Shown here in pieces: positions 23,847 to 35,650 of a stretch of 64,000 nucleotides of DNA. The stretch's first letter is position 1. The number at the start of each line of letters is the position of its first letter. A program made the translations under genes and the position numbers. The notes below the pieces were generated by a model. The model was not told the DNA's origin. It saw nothing but the letters and a program-made list of their open reading frames with translations, and searched no databases. The stretch comes from Takakia lepidozioides (lineage: Eukaryota > Streptophyta > Takakiopsida > Takakiales > Takakiaceae). The stretch is taken from the NCBI GenBank assembly GCA_030704615.1, contig CM060731.1, positions 58,570,756-58,634,755 on the forward strand, in the 5' to 3' direction.

Positions 23847-26800
23847 TCAAGGACTCCTGCTGCGGCTGCGACGGCGGTCTCTAGCCGCCAGCGGGCTTCT
23901 GCAAAAACAAGAAAGACGAATTTAAAATAGCTGTCATACACATCAGTTCGGATTGCAAGGGTCAAGAACCACAGATGTCAATCTAACTGAGGATCGAACA
24001 CAAATCCGTGAGCCAAGGTGAATACACCATGACTGCCAAGAACAAAAGATTGCAAGAACTTTCAACCTCCTGTCCACAATTTTATGGCATGGGGATGAGG
24101 GATATCCCTACCCATTAACGACAGGAGATGCACGGCGATCACGACGTGGAGGGGGTGATCGGCTTGGACTTCGGCCTCGACGTACAGGTGACACACTCCT
24201 GCGACGAGGAGGAGACCGACTCCTGCCTCGGGGAGGTGGACTGAAACTGCTGCCAAGGCAAAAGAATGAGACAGTGATGTAAGAACCTTGGTACCGGATG
24301 CTCTCCCTCCTTGAGACTGGGGGAAATATATATCAATCTTACTAACAACAAGTACTTTCAATTGCACACCCCTGGAACTCTCATCAACCGATTTCTAGAT
24401 AGACTTGTACACAAAAGCAACATAGGATACAAGAACCTCCAACAAAGGACAACTGCTTTTCAGCTTATCTAAGCCGGGGAAACAGAGGAAAGGCTATTCA
24501 CTTTGGTATTTCAACCAAAGAAGTATGCTATGCCTTCACCCATTCCTATGACATACTCCCACATTGCATTTTCAACAGAACTTCCACTTTTGCTTCCACA
24601 AGAAATATCTACATTAGATAATGAAAGAACAATAGATAAAAGCCATATCTTCAAAGGATAGTCACAGGAATAGTTGAGGCTAGCATTACCGTTCGATTTC
24701 GAGATCAACAATGTCATTGACGAGACCACCATTAGGTCCAGTTTCCAAACAAGAACCCCCCAAGGAGAGTGAAAGCACGGACGTCCAGCCAACAACCCCA
24801 CAAATCCCCAACCCAATCACAAATCCCATAGCAGCAAGTGGTTAGACAGGTGTATGCAAGAAAGATATGCAATTGTTTGCAGCTGCACATGCTTCCCCAG
24901 TATAGCCACTTTGACTGGCATAACTACCACTTTTCTACATTGGAACACCAGATACAATGAATTGCATATGTTTCCCGATAATGTATAAACAATTTTCAGT
25001 CATAAGCACTACAGAAAGACATTGTGGAGAATATCAGGTAATTCAAAAGACACTGCAGATGTACTGCACATGGTTCCAGGGGCCAAGTTGCAAGCTTAAA
25101 AGCCAATGAAGTACGTTTAACACCAATATCTTAAACTTTGGCACAACTGCTGTACAAAGTCCTAGCCGACATACCTGCGAGCACCATAGCTTGGGCTACG
25201 ACGGTAACGTGGGCTAGCTCGAGGGCTCCTCCCACGGCCTCCAGTGCCCAGCCCACTTGCACCAATGCGAAGGCGGCATTCTCGAGCAAAGTGACCAGGT
25301 TCCCCACATTCATAACATTTCATGTCATCTCCACCACGACCACGCGGCCCACCCCCTCCACCTGAGCTCCGCGAGAGTTCAACTCTCCAGCCGTTCTTGC
25401 CTGCTAAGAAAGAAAGAACAGAAATTGCAAATCATGACTTTGCCCAAGGGAATGAATGATGGCTTGCATTGCAGCCCCAACTCAGGACAACACAAGCTGC
25501 TACTTCGATAGTCACTTGAACCAATGAAATCACTAACTGAATCAGGAGTGGTGGTGGGAACTTAGAAAAAACTGGAAGCACAACCCAGGGCAAGAAGTCA
25601 AAATATCAATTTGCCATTCGCGTACACAAACCCCCACTTCCAAAAACAAAACACCACAGCACACAGGAAAAAAAAAGTAAACCACCACTGCATGGAGTAT
25701 CCACTCGTGGGGTGATAAAATCACATGAAACCATCTGAATAAGCCCCTCTCCACCCCAAGGAAACCTCGGCAAAAGATATCCATTCCTGAGAAGACTTCA
25801 ATCTGCTGCATTTGACTTCAGGGTCTATTGGATCATGGAGCCCACAAGCAAAAGGAGGAATAACAAACTTCATAAGTTGAAAGTCCGCTAGTTCCTCTTT
25901 TGCATGCATGAAGGTGACATTCATGTCTGGCATAGAACAGGAAGTCACCTGGGACATATGATATGATAGAAGAACCTCTTACAGGAAGCATACTTACCAT
26001 CCATGGCACGAATAGCATCCTGGGCATCTCGAAGGTCATCAAACTCCACAAAAGCAAACCCCGGTGGCTTGCGAGCTACCCAAACACTGTGTCAGGAGCA
26101 TCACATCCACAACAAATCAAAACTCTGATGAGGCTACAAGTACCATACCATTCAAAGCACGGATGGCATCATCTGCATCCCTTCGATCTTCAAACTCGAT
26201 GAATGCATAGCCTGGCGGCTTGCGAGCCACCCATACACTGTGTCATTCATCAGTCCAACAAGACTGCCCTTCAGCACTACATGACTTCACCCTACGAGAA
26301 CGATTACCATGAACCACAAACTTCTACAATCACTTCCATTCAACAGAACAGATTACTACGATCTTCCTGTGTAAAAAATACTGAACACTTTGAGACACCA
26401 TCACCGTTCTATCAAATGAAGATTGAAATGTCGACATTTGGAGATAGCGATACTATTTGACTAAAAGCTACAAAATACTCCAGGCCATTCACAGAATGTC
26501 CAGCCTAATTGAAATTATTCAAGAACCCTAAACGGAATCACCGTGTATCTATCATGTTTTCTTGAAAATCAGAGTTAAATCATGCACAAACCTAGCAGAC
26601 CTGCGGACCTTAACAGACGCACTACTGAAAACTTATTGTATAGCAGAATTAAGACTGACATTCCCAGCTGAGTTGCTTCAGCCGCTCCGCACAGTTATTT
26701 CTGCTACACACTGCAAGAGGCGGTCGTCGCATGGAGCAGAACTCCAAGCCGGACCACATACGTACAAATACGGCTACTGACATACAGCCAGGAGGAGGAA

Positions 26801-26923
26801 CCAAAAAATATACGAATCAGCGCAGAAAGCCAACCTGCGAAGCACACCATACACCCGGAACTCGTCTTCAAGCTCCCTCTCGGTTGCCCGGGGATCCAAG
26901 TTTCCGACATAAACCCGCGACAT
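23847..26923 (-). CDS. RSZ22: RSZ-type SR splicing factor (SRSF7/9G8 group), 197 aa
   Basis: Minus-strand exons are 26923-26835, one of two alternative exons (26237-26149 or 26086-25998), 25400-25175, 24249-24112 and 23898-23847. Either choice gives 594 nt, 197 residues plus stop. The RRM starts [20 protein letters not shown] (RNP2 VYVGNL) and continues with the RNP1 strand GYAFIEF or GFAFVEF in the alternative exon. Next come [18 protein letters not shown], one CCHC knuckle ([14 protein letters not shown]), and an RS tail ending RRRSRSRSP. Length and order match plant RSZ21/RSZ22. The protein binds pre-mRNA and recruits spliceosome parts in the nucleus, and its own splicing is probably regulated. 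The 89-nt alternative exons are not multiples of three, so joining both would shift the frame. Confidence 0.92.
25998..26086 (-). other. RSZ alternative exon 2b
   Basis: This 89-nt exon has the same phases as 2a and encodes [20 protein letters not shown] and then [10 protein letters not shown]. By eye it differs from 2a at 24 of 89 bases but only 7 of 30 residues, mostly conservative. It is flanked by CACAG and GTAAGT. The donor is stronger than that of 2a. Confidence 0.88.
26149..26237 (-). other. RSZ alternative exon 2a
   Basis: This 89-nt exon enters in phase 2 and leaves in phase 1, and encodes [20 protein letters not shown] and then [10 protein letters not shown]. It is flanked by AG (CACAG) and GT (GTATGG). 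It completes the RRM. See the tandem copy at 25998-26086. Confidence 0.88.
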
Positions 26924-27478
26924 GGTCCAGACTGTTCTCTACCAGAAACAAACACCTTCAACCCCGGACGCCCCAAAAGGAGTCGAGCGATCACAAGCAC
27001 TGGCACATCTGAAACCCCAGAGCTCTTCAAGTTGGCCTCCCCTTTCTCTCCGGGTAGCACAAGCTGATATGCCCAACAATGAGCGATGTAAAAGAACAAG
27101 GCGCTACTCTCAAGGGATGAAGCGCTCGCTCATAGGACAGATCAAAACTCAACAGGCAGAATAATAAGTGAAAACAAGACTGCCGAAAACCTACAGCTCC
27201 AATATACGAAAGAAGCAGGGCACAACAACGCCCGCAGATTCCCCGCACAAGAACACCGAAGCGTGATCTAGCAGACGTGAAGAGTAGAAGAGATCGGAGC
27301 AGCCACCGATCCAACAGCAAGCCGAGCGAGCGCAGGCGTGGAGGGAAAGAAGAACGCGAGGTCGCAAACCCTAAAGACCTGCACGCGGCCAAGGGCTCGT
27401 CCCGCCACCGCCAATAGCACCCACCCACGTGGCTCGCACGGCTTCTCCAACGGGTCGTGGCCCGCACTGCCGTCTTAC

Positions 27479-27512
27479 TAGTAAGTAGTTACTGGTAACT
27501 GTCTACTTACTA
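27479..27512. repeat. Nested palindrome upstream of RSZ
   Basis: The outer arms TAGTAAGTAG and CTACTTACTA enclose an inner palindrome AGTTAC-TG-GTAACT with a two-base bulge. It could fold as a cruciform or be bound by a dimeric factor. It lies about 560 bases upstream of the RSZ start codon. Confidence 0.6.
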
Positions 27513-27585
27513 TTCGTGCGTCTAGTATTGAGTCACGAATTTGGCTGTGAAGACTACTGGACCGTTACTTGCTTGGTATGTCCCT

Positions 27586-27609
27586 CCCTCTCTCTCTCTC
27601 TCTCTCTCA
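27586..27609. repeat. CT microsatellite
   Basis: This is a pure (TC)n tract of roughly a dozen units in the divergent flank of RSZ. Such pyrimidine tracts are common in plant 5' regions. Confidence 0.8.
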
Positions 27610-28278
27610 TCACAATCCCCCTCCACCACCTCACACTGTTTGAGGGGCCTTCTCTCTCACATTACCCCCCTTGTGTGATGACTTATGCAGTGTAAGCATC
27701 TCAAGTGCTGTTTTCATGGTCCTTTCTAGTCTGCAGAACTCGGGGGAGTTAATTGGGCGTACTCATGCAGGTAAGGATTGCCTGAGGCATGTCTTGTTTT
27801 TGCTGATTTGAAGTTGCCAACTACCTTGTTGGCACCCCACAAGGCCCCCTGCATTGTTGAGGCAAAGCATGTCCAAGACTGGAAGTCTGAAGTTTAATGA
27901 CAGTCGTATCAGTCTGCAAACATCAAACTTTTTGCCAATCTAGACTGATGCTTTGACTCAATAGATGCAGGCAGACGCGTTGGCCGCCTTCTGCAAAAAT
28001 GCCTAGAGACTTATATTGCATAGTGCCTGAATACCAAGCAGTAACACCAAGAGTAAAGAGCAGAGAATTCTTATTCATACAGCTTCTGGACCTCCAAATA
28101 TGGGGTCCGAGGAGCTGGACATTTTTTAATGGTGATAGCAAAACTCCACTCCCGTTTCAGCCATACTGCAAGGCCAGAGGGCAACTCTCTTACCTTCACC
28201 ACCACACATCCTTGTAATTTCCTTCTCTACCTACTGATCATTATACAATGTCAATGATCAGAGAAGACTGACTGTGCG

Positions 28279-31011
28279 CTAAGAACGGTTTGTTTCCTCC
28301 TTGTCAACCCGCTCATCTAGCCAGGCTTTTATATCCGCAAGAACAAAATCTCTGGTCTCGTCAAGCTCTCCCTGGACAAGTGAATGGTAGGCACCATCAT
28401 AGAGCTTTAGGGTCCGGTCTTTACTTGCTGCCCTCTCATATATGTTCTTGCTACCTTCAAAGCTCGCAAGAGTATCAGCAGTGCCATGGAGAGTGAGAAA
28501 TGGGGCATCAAACTTATCCATTAAGGTTGAACTTATCTGGTCTACCATCCTTGTGAGCTCTATCATTGTTCCAACCCTGGGTTTGCCTGCACAGACATGA
28601 AAGGGTAGTCATTACTCCAGTGACAAAGGAATTGTCAAAATCTATATGTTTGCACAAATGCAGTAGAGAAGTATCGCTGCCTTGCATCTTAAAGTACCAG
28701 CTGCAGAGTATAGCTGCCTGGATCCAACCGTTACATTTATCCATACCTTTTGCTGAAGGTCAGTTCCTACATAGAACATGAGGAAATTGAAACAAACACA
28801 CATAGCATTTGGGACGCTCAACCTCTCTTGACATCTTCATGAAGACAAGCAGGGCTATAACAACTTAGCTGTAAGTTGCAGGCCTCAGACATGGCTACAG
28901 TGTGGCCATCAGTTAGCACCTTGACAAGCCAGCTCTAAGAACAGATTCTTCTGAATGGAGGCACCCTATGTTTCTTTGCAGGTAACTAGGTACGGAAGGT
29001 GGGGCCTTGGAGCACCATCATGTACTCTCGTCTGAGTCGACACCCTCACAAATTCTACATTGTAAGAAGACATACACTTCTTAGACTAATGGAGGAGGCC
29101 ATCGGAAAGTCCCTTGGGGCCAGTTCATGTGGGTTGAGAACCAAAGAAAAAGAGGAAAGGGGGAAAGAAGGCGAGGGGAAGAAAGTGTTGCTTGCCTTTG
29201 TAGCGCCGGGGATTGCTAGCAATCAGTTTTCCTTTCACAGGATCATGGATGGCTTTGCTCACCGTATTATTGGAAGGAAAGATGGCCCATGAATCCACTA
29301 AGGGTCGGACCAAGCCAAAGGCCGTCAGCTGGAGCCATGTGGGTTTCATGGGTTCTGGCATCACAAACAAGGGTGCTGAAAAGATAAACCCGTCCCACCC
29401 CTTTGGATCTTGGAAATGCATGAGTAAGGTCACTCCACCCCCCATAGATTCACCCAACAAAAATGCTGGCATGCCCTTGTTTTCCTTGCTATCACGCACA
29501 GACTTGAAGTAGGATAAGGAAGCTGCTGCCACCTACAACATGCCCCACTAAAATGAGCATAAGAGATGTGACATGATTTCGGCAAACTTTTAATCCTTCT
29601 AAAACTTTGAAAGATGCTCTACCTCTGATGGGTGTTCACAGCTGCTATAACCTCCACGTGTCCTGTAATAAATCACATGGTACACTTTCCAAGTTGCACA
29701 CACCCCACAAGAGGTCATCATCTGCTGACATGGTTTACATATGAAGGATGTTCAACTAGTCTTTTGAGTTTGCACTTACAACAGATTCACACAGTGTGGC
29801 CATCAAACATACTCACAGGAAGCCAGCCATTCTTTGGCTTGGCTGCATTATAATTTCCAAGTACAGGTGAGAATGACAATCAGGCTGTGTGACAGGAGCA
29901 GGAGTGCACTTGCAGCGGAAAATTACAGTTCTGTAACCAGCAACTTAACAGTAGAATTTCAAACTTTTCACAGGCAGAAATACAAACATATAAACTAACC
30001 CTCTATACTTACTTAAGACAGGAATCACAAGATAAAACCAAGGATACACATCAGTTTATGAGTCACAAAGGAATGATAAACCCATGATCCTCCCAAGTCT
30101 ACCAGTGTAGCACAGCTGAAAAAGGAAATATTCCCTTGGAAGGAGATTCCTTGCACTGATGTCCACAACACCATGTAATGCAAGCTATAATCACCATGAG
30201 GACAAGGTAGAGTTTCTTGAGGCAAACCAGCCTTGACTAGAAAAGGGGGCATGCCGAATGGACTTTATCAAATGTCCCCATTAACATACTCATCAGGGCG
30301 ATAAACCAAACAATGCAGATAAACAAAATCTGACCCAGGGGCTTTGCTATCTGCCAATCAGGCTTATGAGAGCTCTTTCATTGGTGACAGGTCTGGATTC
30401 GGGAACAATGCTAACCAGCTGCGGCCCTATCTCCAAATCCGAACGAGTGAAAGGAGGCAACAAACACCGTGGATGGGGGACGGAGACAAAAAGGACGAGT
30501 AAAAGCCATGACTTTCGGCCAGAGAGAGGAGGAACGCCAGGGGGGAGAAATTCGACTAAAATGTTGTCTTACAAAAAAGGAAGGCAGCACATCCAAGGAA
30601 CAAAATGCCAACGAACTATCAAGCCTGCTGCAAGATAACAAAGACATTCTCCAAATCGGAATGCGAAGCTAGTGGTGCACAGCATACCTTCTCCACATCT
30701 GGGACATAGCCATGTATGCCGTCGGATCTACCATGGCCAAGCATATCAGCTGCGTATGCAGCATACCCCCATCGTGCTAGAGCGATCGTAAACGTCTGGA
30801 ACAACCAGCCCGTATCGCCGCCATACCCATGCGTAAGACAAACAGTGCCCTTGGGCTTCCCTTCCAAAGGTAGGAAGGATTGTGTGAAAATTGTGCCATT
30901 TGAAGTCTTGAAGTAGTCCTTTTTGTTTTTGACCCCGTTGGATGCGTAGAATTCATCCTCAGGCATATCCCCCCAGTAATTTGGCGGTGGCGTCATCCCA
31001 TCAGCTGCCAT
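28279..31011 (-). CDS. CSE: Caffeoyl shikimate esterase / lysophospholipase-2-like alpha/beta hydrolase (322 aa)
   Basis: Minus-strand exons are 31011-30688, 29532-29196 and 28586-28279. The second intron has a GC donor (AAAG|GCAAGC). The protein opens PPPNYWGDMPEDEFYASNGV and has the strand-loop HGYGGDTGWLF, then AADMLGHGRSDG. The nucleophile elbow is GESMGG (Ser), the acid is in HGTADT (Asp) and the base in YHSLVQGE (His). GKPRVGTM spans the second junction. Length and motifs agree with the plant CSE/LysoPL2/MAGL group (Arabidopsis CSE is about 330 residues). In vascular plants CSE releases caffeate from caffeoyl shikimate in the phenylpropanoid pathway; relatives hydrolyse monoacylglycerols or lysophospholipids. 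Substrate cannot be read from the sequence. Intron 1 (29533-30687) is 1.15 kb with no recognised insert. Confidence 0.88.
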
Positions 31012-31567
31012 CACAGATTTGCACTGCCGCAGATTAGAGGAGGGACCTTAATCTGTACACTCGCGATGACAGACAACTTATTGCAATGAGCGCCTCCGGC
31101 ATTCAAATACGGGAGTCCTTTCACACGCCGGAGATGCCTGGGGAAGAGAAATCCCCGCGTTGGAAAACTAGCTGCCTGCAAAAAGGCGAGATTATAGAAC
31201 TGAATGCGCGTGCACACATCCCGGAACAGAAAGGGAGGAGGAACGCCATAGCCATAGCTTTCTGCTGCACTTCACCTGTTCCGTTCCACGCCATGCACGT
31301 GCCATTACCTCGGTCAACACCGGCACTTGATACGTTCCCGGTTCCCCGCAGCCAAGCAACCCGTTATTTCAAGTCACCATAAAAGCTTTTTTGTTTTTGA
31401 AAATGAAACTTGGTGCAAGGGAAACTTGAGGTAAGAGCATCTCCATGGTGAGCACGGCACGTCAAACGCTATATGCCGTGGTTACAGGGGCGACGGTAAT
31501 TTTTGTAGGGACGGGTTGGTTGGAACTCCACGGTTGGGAAGGTACGAGACACAACAGGCATTGAGCT
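31012..31567. other. CSE-like upstream region
   Basis: This is the probable promoter and 5' UTR of the CSE-like gene, up to the LINE fragment. No ORF or regulatory box was recognised. Confidence 0.4.
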
Positions 31568-33670
31568 TTGTTGGCTATCTTGTCCTCGGGCTCACAATGG
31601 CAGGGACTGGTCTTTGCACCAGACTCTGAGGGGCTGCACTCGCACCGTGGGCAAGGTGGGATGAATCGTGATGTTGATTATAGAATTAGAGTCTATGAAG
31701 CTCTCTCTGGTATCCCTGAACCCATGCCCCCTCGTGGAGCTGAGTATTGTTGGGCTCAAAGAACCCCCTTGATCTGGTTCCTTCGTTTTCCTCTCAGTAG
31801 ATTACAATTCGACCCGGGGGGGGGGAATGGTCGTGGATGGACATAAGAAAACCCCCCTTCTTGATTATACTGTGAAGACGGCTTATGGGGAATGCCAACT
31901 TCAGAGCCATATGGAATAATAAATGGAATTTAGATCTGCACTTCCAAGGATGGAACGGAGTTTAGAAGGATGTTTGGGCAAATAATCGTTCAGCGAAAGT
32001 TAGTGCTTTTCTATGGAAGCTGGCCAACCAAATTCTTCCTATGGGGGTCACTTTCCCTAACCAGGACCCCTCCTACATAGTTTGCAATTGCGGTACAAAG
32101 GAGACCATTGAGCATTGCCTGATCAACTGTCATCTATCCACAAGAGCTTGGCTTCTTGTGGCAAACCTTCTATTCTAATTGGACGTCGTTGCCACCCTTG
32201 TGTGCTCCAATGTTGGTTGGTTATCATTTTTTCCAAAGCTCATGAGGTTCAGGTTATATAAGTTGACTCACGCAATAATAACCTCCGGTTCTAGGTGAAA
32301 TATGCACATTGAATGAAGGTTATTTGCAGGTTACGGTTATGAAATTTTGAATAATATGTGTAATCAGGTTATTTGCCGATTCATAAACAATCATAACCTG
32401 CGGTGATATTTCAAGTCTTTATCTGGCTGCGATGCCTCGGGATGCGTCAGTGCTACATATTAAAGGACATGCGTTGGAGGCACGTAGTCGAATGCGGTGA
32501 GGACGTACAGTCGTCCCAACAGGAAACTAGAGGCTTGATGCTGTTCAGCATGATAGGCTGAAGCTGAAAGGCCCCAGCTTATAGTGTCTCAACGAAGAGA
32601 GGACTGAAAGTCGAAAGACATGTATCATACAGCAGGCCAAGAATGCGTATGGACACGGGAAGAAATTAAAAGATTCTTTTGACAATTGGTTTGCTACTCT
32701 GCAGTTTGGACGGAGCATACGGGACGTCGGGTCACGCTGCACAAGCAGAGAACTGCTCACTGTTGCCCACTCCTACAGTAGCGCTGCCCAGGAAGAGCTT
32801 TGGATGGGCACTGTTATAACTGAAATATAACCTGCCTACTGTCAGATATAATTGAAGTACTCTAAGCAGGCTGCAGAACCTAGCCTACAGAACCTATTGC
32901 TTAGGTTCAATGTGTTGTTTCAATGTGCCGTTTCAACTTCAATGTACAGAATAGACTATAGACACTTGGACACCAAAAGAAAACTATAGCTATCATAACC
33001 GCTTCCGTCAAGTTAAAAGATATCCGGGTCGTTTTCTGTCTTCAGATACTATTCTCGCATAGGTTCCAGGGTGTTCCAGGGTGTTTCACCGGGTATTTGA
33101 GTTATGCAGTACCGGCGGTGTTCAGTATCCACGGTTCTATCTTATGTTCATATTAACCTCCGGCTATAGTTACCCTTACCCGGCAAATAACCTGTAATTA
33201 ACGGGTGGGTCCTTGATAACCGACCAACACTGGTCTGCTCCCCTCTGCTGCTCAATCTGCATAATGGGTCCACTTGGACCACCTATCTTGCCTTAGAGCT
33301 CTCACTCTCTGATCAATCTGGAAGGCTAGATGTAGTTTGACTTTTGAGGAGCGCCCCAGCATCAGATCAATCCTTTACAAATTGTTTTCGGATCTGATGA
33401 CTGAGGGGCGTGAGGCGTAGGTGTCCGTGCAAGCAGCTTCCTGCAGGTGCAGTGAAACAAGGCGCCAACAACTTTTCTCGGAATTCGACCTCACCTGGGC
33501 TAAGGGCGGCCTCCTTTGCTCCAGGCTCTCTGACTCTCGAGTCTCTTGGAATGATGACCTCCCCTGGGATTGGCAAGTCACTAGTTGAGTCCGACGTTCC
33601 TGACATCAATTGGAAACACAACAAGATGCATGCTTCCAAGTCAAAAGTGCATCTAGATTTTGGTCTTTGA
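31568..33670 (+). mobile_element. Second LINE fragment, interrupted by a TIR element
   Basis: Near 31866 the frame reads DYTVKTAYG, typical of the start of the zf-RVT region. From 31975 it reads KVSAFLWKLANQILPMGVTF, then CNC, then IEHCLINC, ending in a stop near 32177. After an insert (32211-33229) the similarity to the first LINE (11406-12048) resumes: EFDLTWAKGG and a tail DINWKHNK, SKSKVHLDFGL ending at 33670. Both LINE fragments therefore belong to one family. This one is dead. Confidence 0.68.
32211..33229. mobile_element. Non-autonomous TIR element, about 1.0 kb, inside the LINE
   Basis: The ends are inverted: TGTTGGTTGGTTATCA at 32211-32226 and TGATAACCGACCAACA at 33214-33229 (one mismatch). 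The interior repeats GGTTAT/ATAACC several times in both orientations near the ends, the usual picture of subterminal transposase sites. No transposase ORF was seen. Target duplication is not obvious, so the superfamily is unassigned. Confidence 0.55.
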
Positions 33671-34850
33671 TTCCAGCTGGCCTGTACTTAAGTAGTTCTA
33701 AGTCAGTGTAGCTTAGAACACCCTTTCTCCTTCTCTCCCTCTCTGTAGTTTGGCAGCATGTTCTTGGGTCTCCTATCTCGGATCTGTCTCTGCTTCTTAG
33801 TTTGTTCTCTTGTTTCTTTTGGCCACAAGGTTGTTCCTCTTGGTCCTCTTCCTTGCCTCTAATTAGCTCATTCCCGCTTTTCCCTCCTAAGTGTTGGATG
33901 TTCCCCTTGTGTTACGCTTTTACGGCCTTCTCGACGCTTATTTTTTCCTCCCCTCTGTATATTTTTTATCGTTATTTAATAATCAAAGGATCTCGACGGA
34001 GGAGGGTTATGGCGCTAACTAAAGGCTTGGTTCATTATGATATACTCAAGGACCTGGATACTTTGCAACCTGCTATTTCTTTGCGGCAGTTGTTGGCTAT
34101 TGCACCTCAATGTCGAGCTTCTTTGCAGTCATCTCTAGTTCGGAGATAGGCATCAAACAATGACGTCCATGAAGCGAGTATATCGACACTCAATCCGGAT
34201 CCAGGTGCCCCTGTCCTTGATGTGACAATAGATGGCATTGTTATTACGGACCACTGTCCCCTGTTTTTTTTTTTTTTATTATGCACTAAATTTTTAGTGC
34301 ACACGTTCCCTGCTCATTTCCCTCGCCATTGGAGATGTTGTCGTTATCGTGGACATGATGCAGGAAAATCAAAACAACAAAATGAGAAGGAGCAAAAGGA
34401 ACTATAAGCAAGCGAGGTAGGAACATTTAATCTCTCTTGCCATTGACTTGTGCTACAATATAGTATAGTAGGCTTCGACACAAAGCTTGGCAGAACAGCT
34501 TTGATGCAATGTCCATTAGAAATGTGTGTCGTGCCACTGTGCTTTAATGAATTGGTCCCATACACATCAGCCATGTTCTAGAATTTGCCAATGGTTTTTC
34601 CTTTGTACGAGTGAAGAAGCCCCATTGTAGGATCGGAACTTTGTTCCTATTCATCCAAGCAAGCCTTATGGGTTGGGTTTCACATTGGGAAAAACATATA
34701 TCTACAACTCCTTCCAGGAACCACAAGACGAGAACCCAAAAACAGAAGTGAAGTTATAAACCTCTTCCTTCCACAAGACGATCTACAGATGTGAAGAATG
34801 ATTGAGAAGCCACAAACAATATATGGATCACTATTTTGGTTCTGACTAGT
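33671..34850. other. No gene seen
   Basis: It holds T-rich low-complexity sequence and a 14-T run near 34265. Open frames are short. I found no repeat partner within the window. Confidence 0.35.
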
Positions 34851-35358
34851 GTTGTACTGGTATGTCCATTTTGACATACCAGACTGATCCTGGTATGCCT
34901 AATGGACCTCTAAGGCCAAGCTGGTAGGGCATAGTGTAGATCCACAGTGGCCTGGGTAGGGTACATGGCTGGTATGAGTATTGTCATGTGGGACATACCC
35001 TGATACTAGGCATGAGTAAGTCAAAATTTAAATGGAGATACTAGGTCTATATGTGCAAGGGTATGGTATCTACATATTAGGAGGATATAATATATGTATA
35101 AACATATGATATGTAGAGAATGATTTCTTCATTTGTTTTTTTGGGTTCATCAATCCTCAATACGGTCTCAAGCCGAGTATGAAATAGTTCATAATTAGAT
35201 TGGTATGGTAGGTAGGGGGGTAGGTCCAATGTTAACCCGGGGTCCAGGGTATAGCCGGGGTATAACCCCCAAGACATACACAACTGATATTCTACAATAC
35301 CAGGATACTCACACCCGGGCCGCACATACCCAGGTCAATTGGCACATATCAGTACAAC
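34851..35358. mobile_element. MITE-like element with GTTGTACTG ends
   Basis: The left end is GTTGTACTGGTATGTCCA, and the right end read on the minus strand is GTTGTACTGATATGTGCCA. Inside, ACATACC/GGTATGT motifs recur in both orientations, including a CTGGTATGTCC ... GACATACCAG hairpin at the left end. It is about 508 bp with no coding capacity. Confidence 0.5.
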
Positions 35359-35514
35359 ATTGGTGCTGACCTACACCAGGAATGCTGAATCTAGCACTAT
35401 GTTACAGCTTTCCGCTTTATCATTAATTGTCCCACCACCATGATCCCCTTTCCAAAACTCTCAAATCATCTTAAACGATTCAGCTAACCAACAGGCTTGG
35501 CACCACCAGATACC

Positions 35515-35650
35515 ACTGTTGGGTGGACTGGCTGGGACTGGCACAGTGGACTGGCGTGCACAACGGACTGGCCGGCAGACTGGCGGTGTGGCGGACTGAG
35601 GGGGACTGGACTAACGGGCAGTGGACTGGCGGGCGGACTGGGGGTGCGGC
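35515..35650 (+). repeat. GGACTGGC minisatellite
   Basis: Degenerate short repeats of the core GGACTGGC follow each other about ten times at the left edge of a strongly GC-rich block that runs to about 36350. Open frames over this block are a by-product of its composition. Confidence 0.7.

Larger units (their letters stand above)
26924..28278. other. RSZ upstream region and CSE-like 3' flank
   Basis: The first 500 bases upstream of the RSZ start are probably its 5' UTR and promoter. A long hairpin and a CT microsatellite lie here (listed separately). No gene was seen between about 27600 and 28278. Confidence 0.4.
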
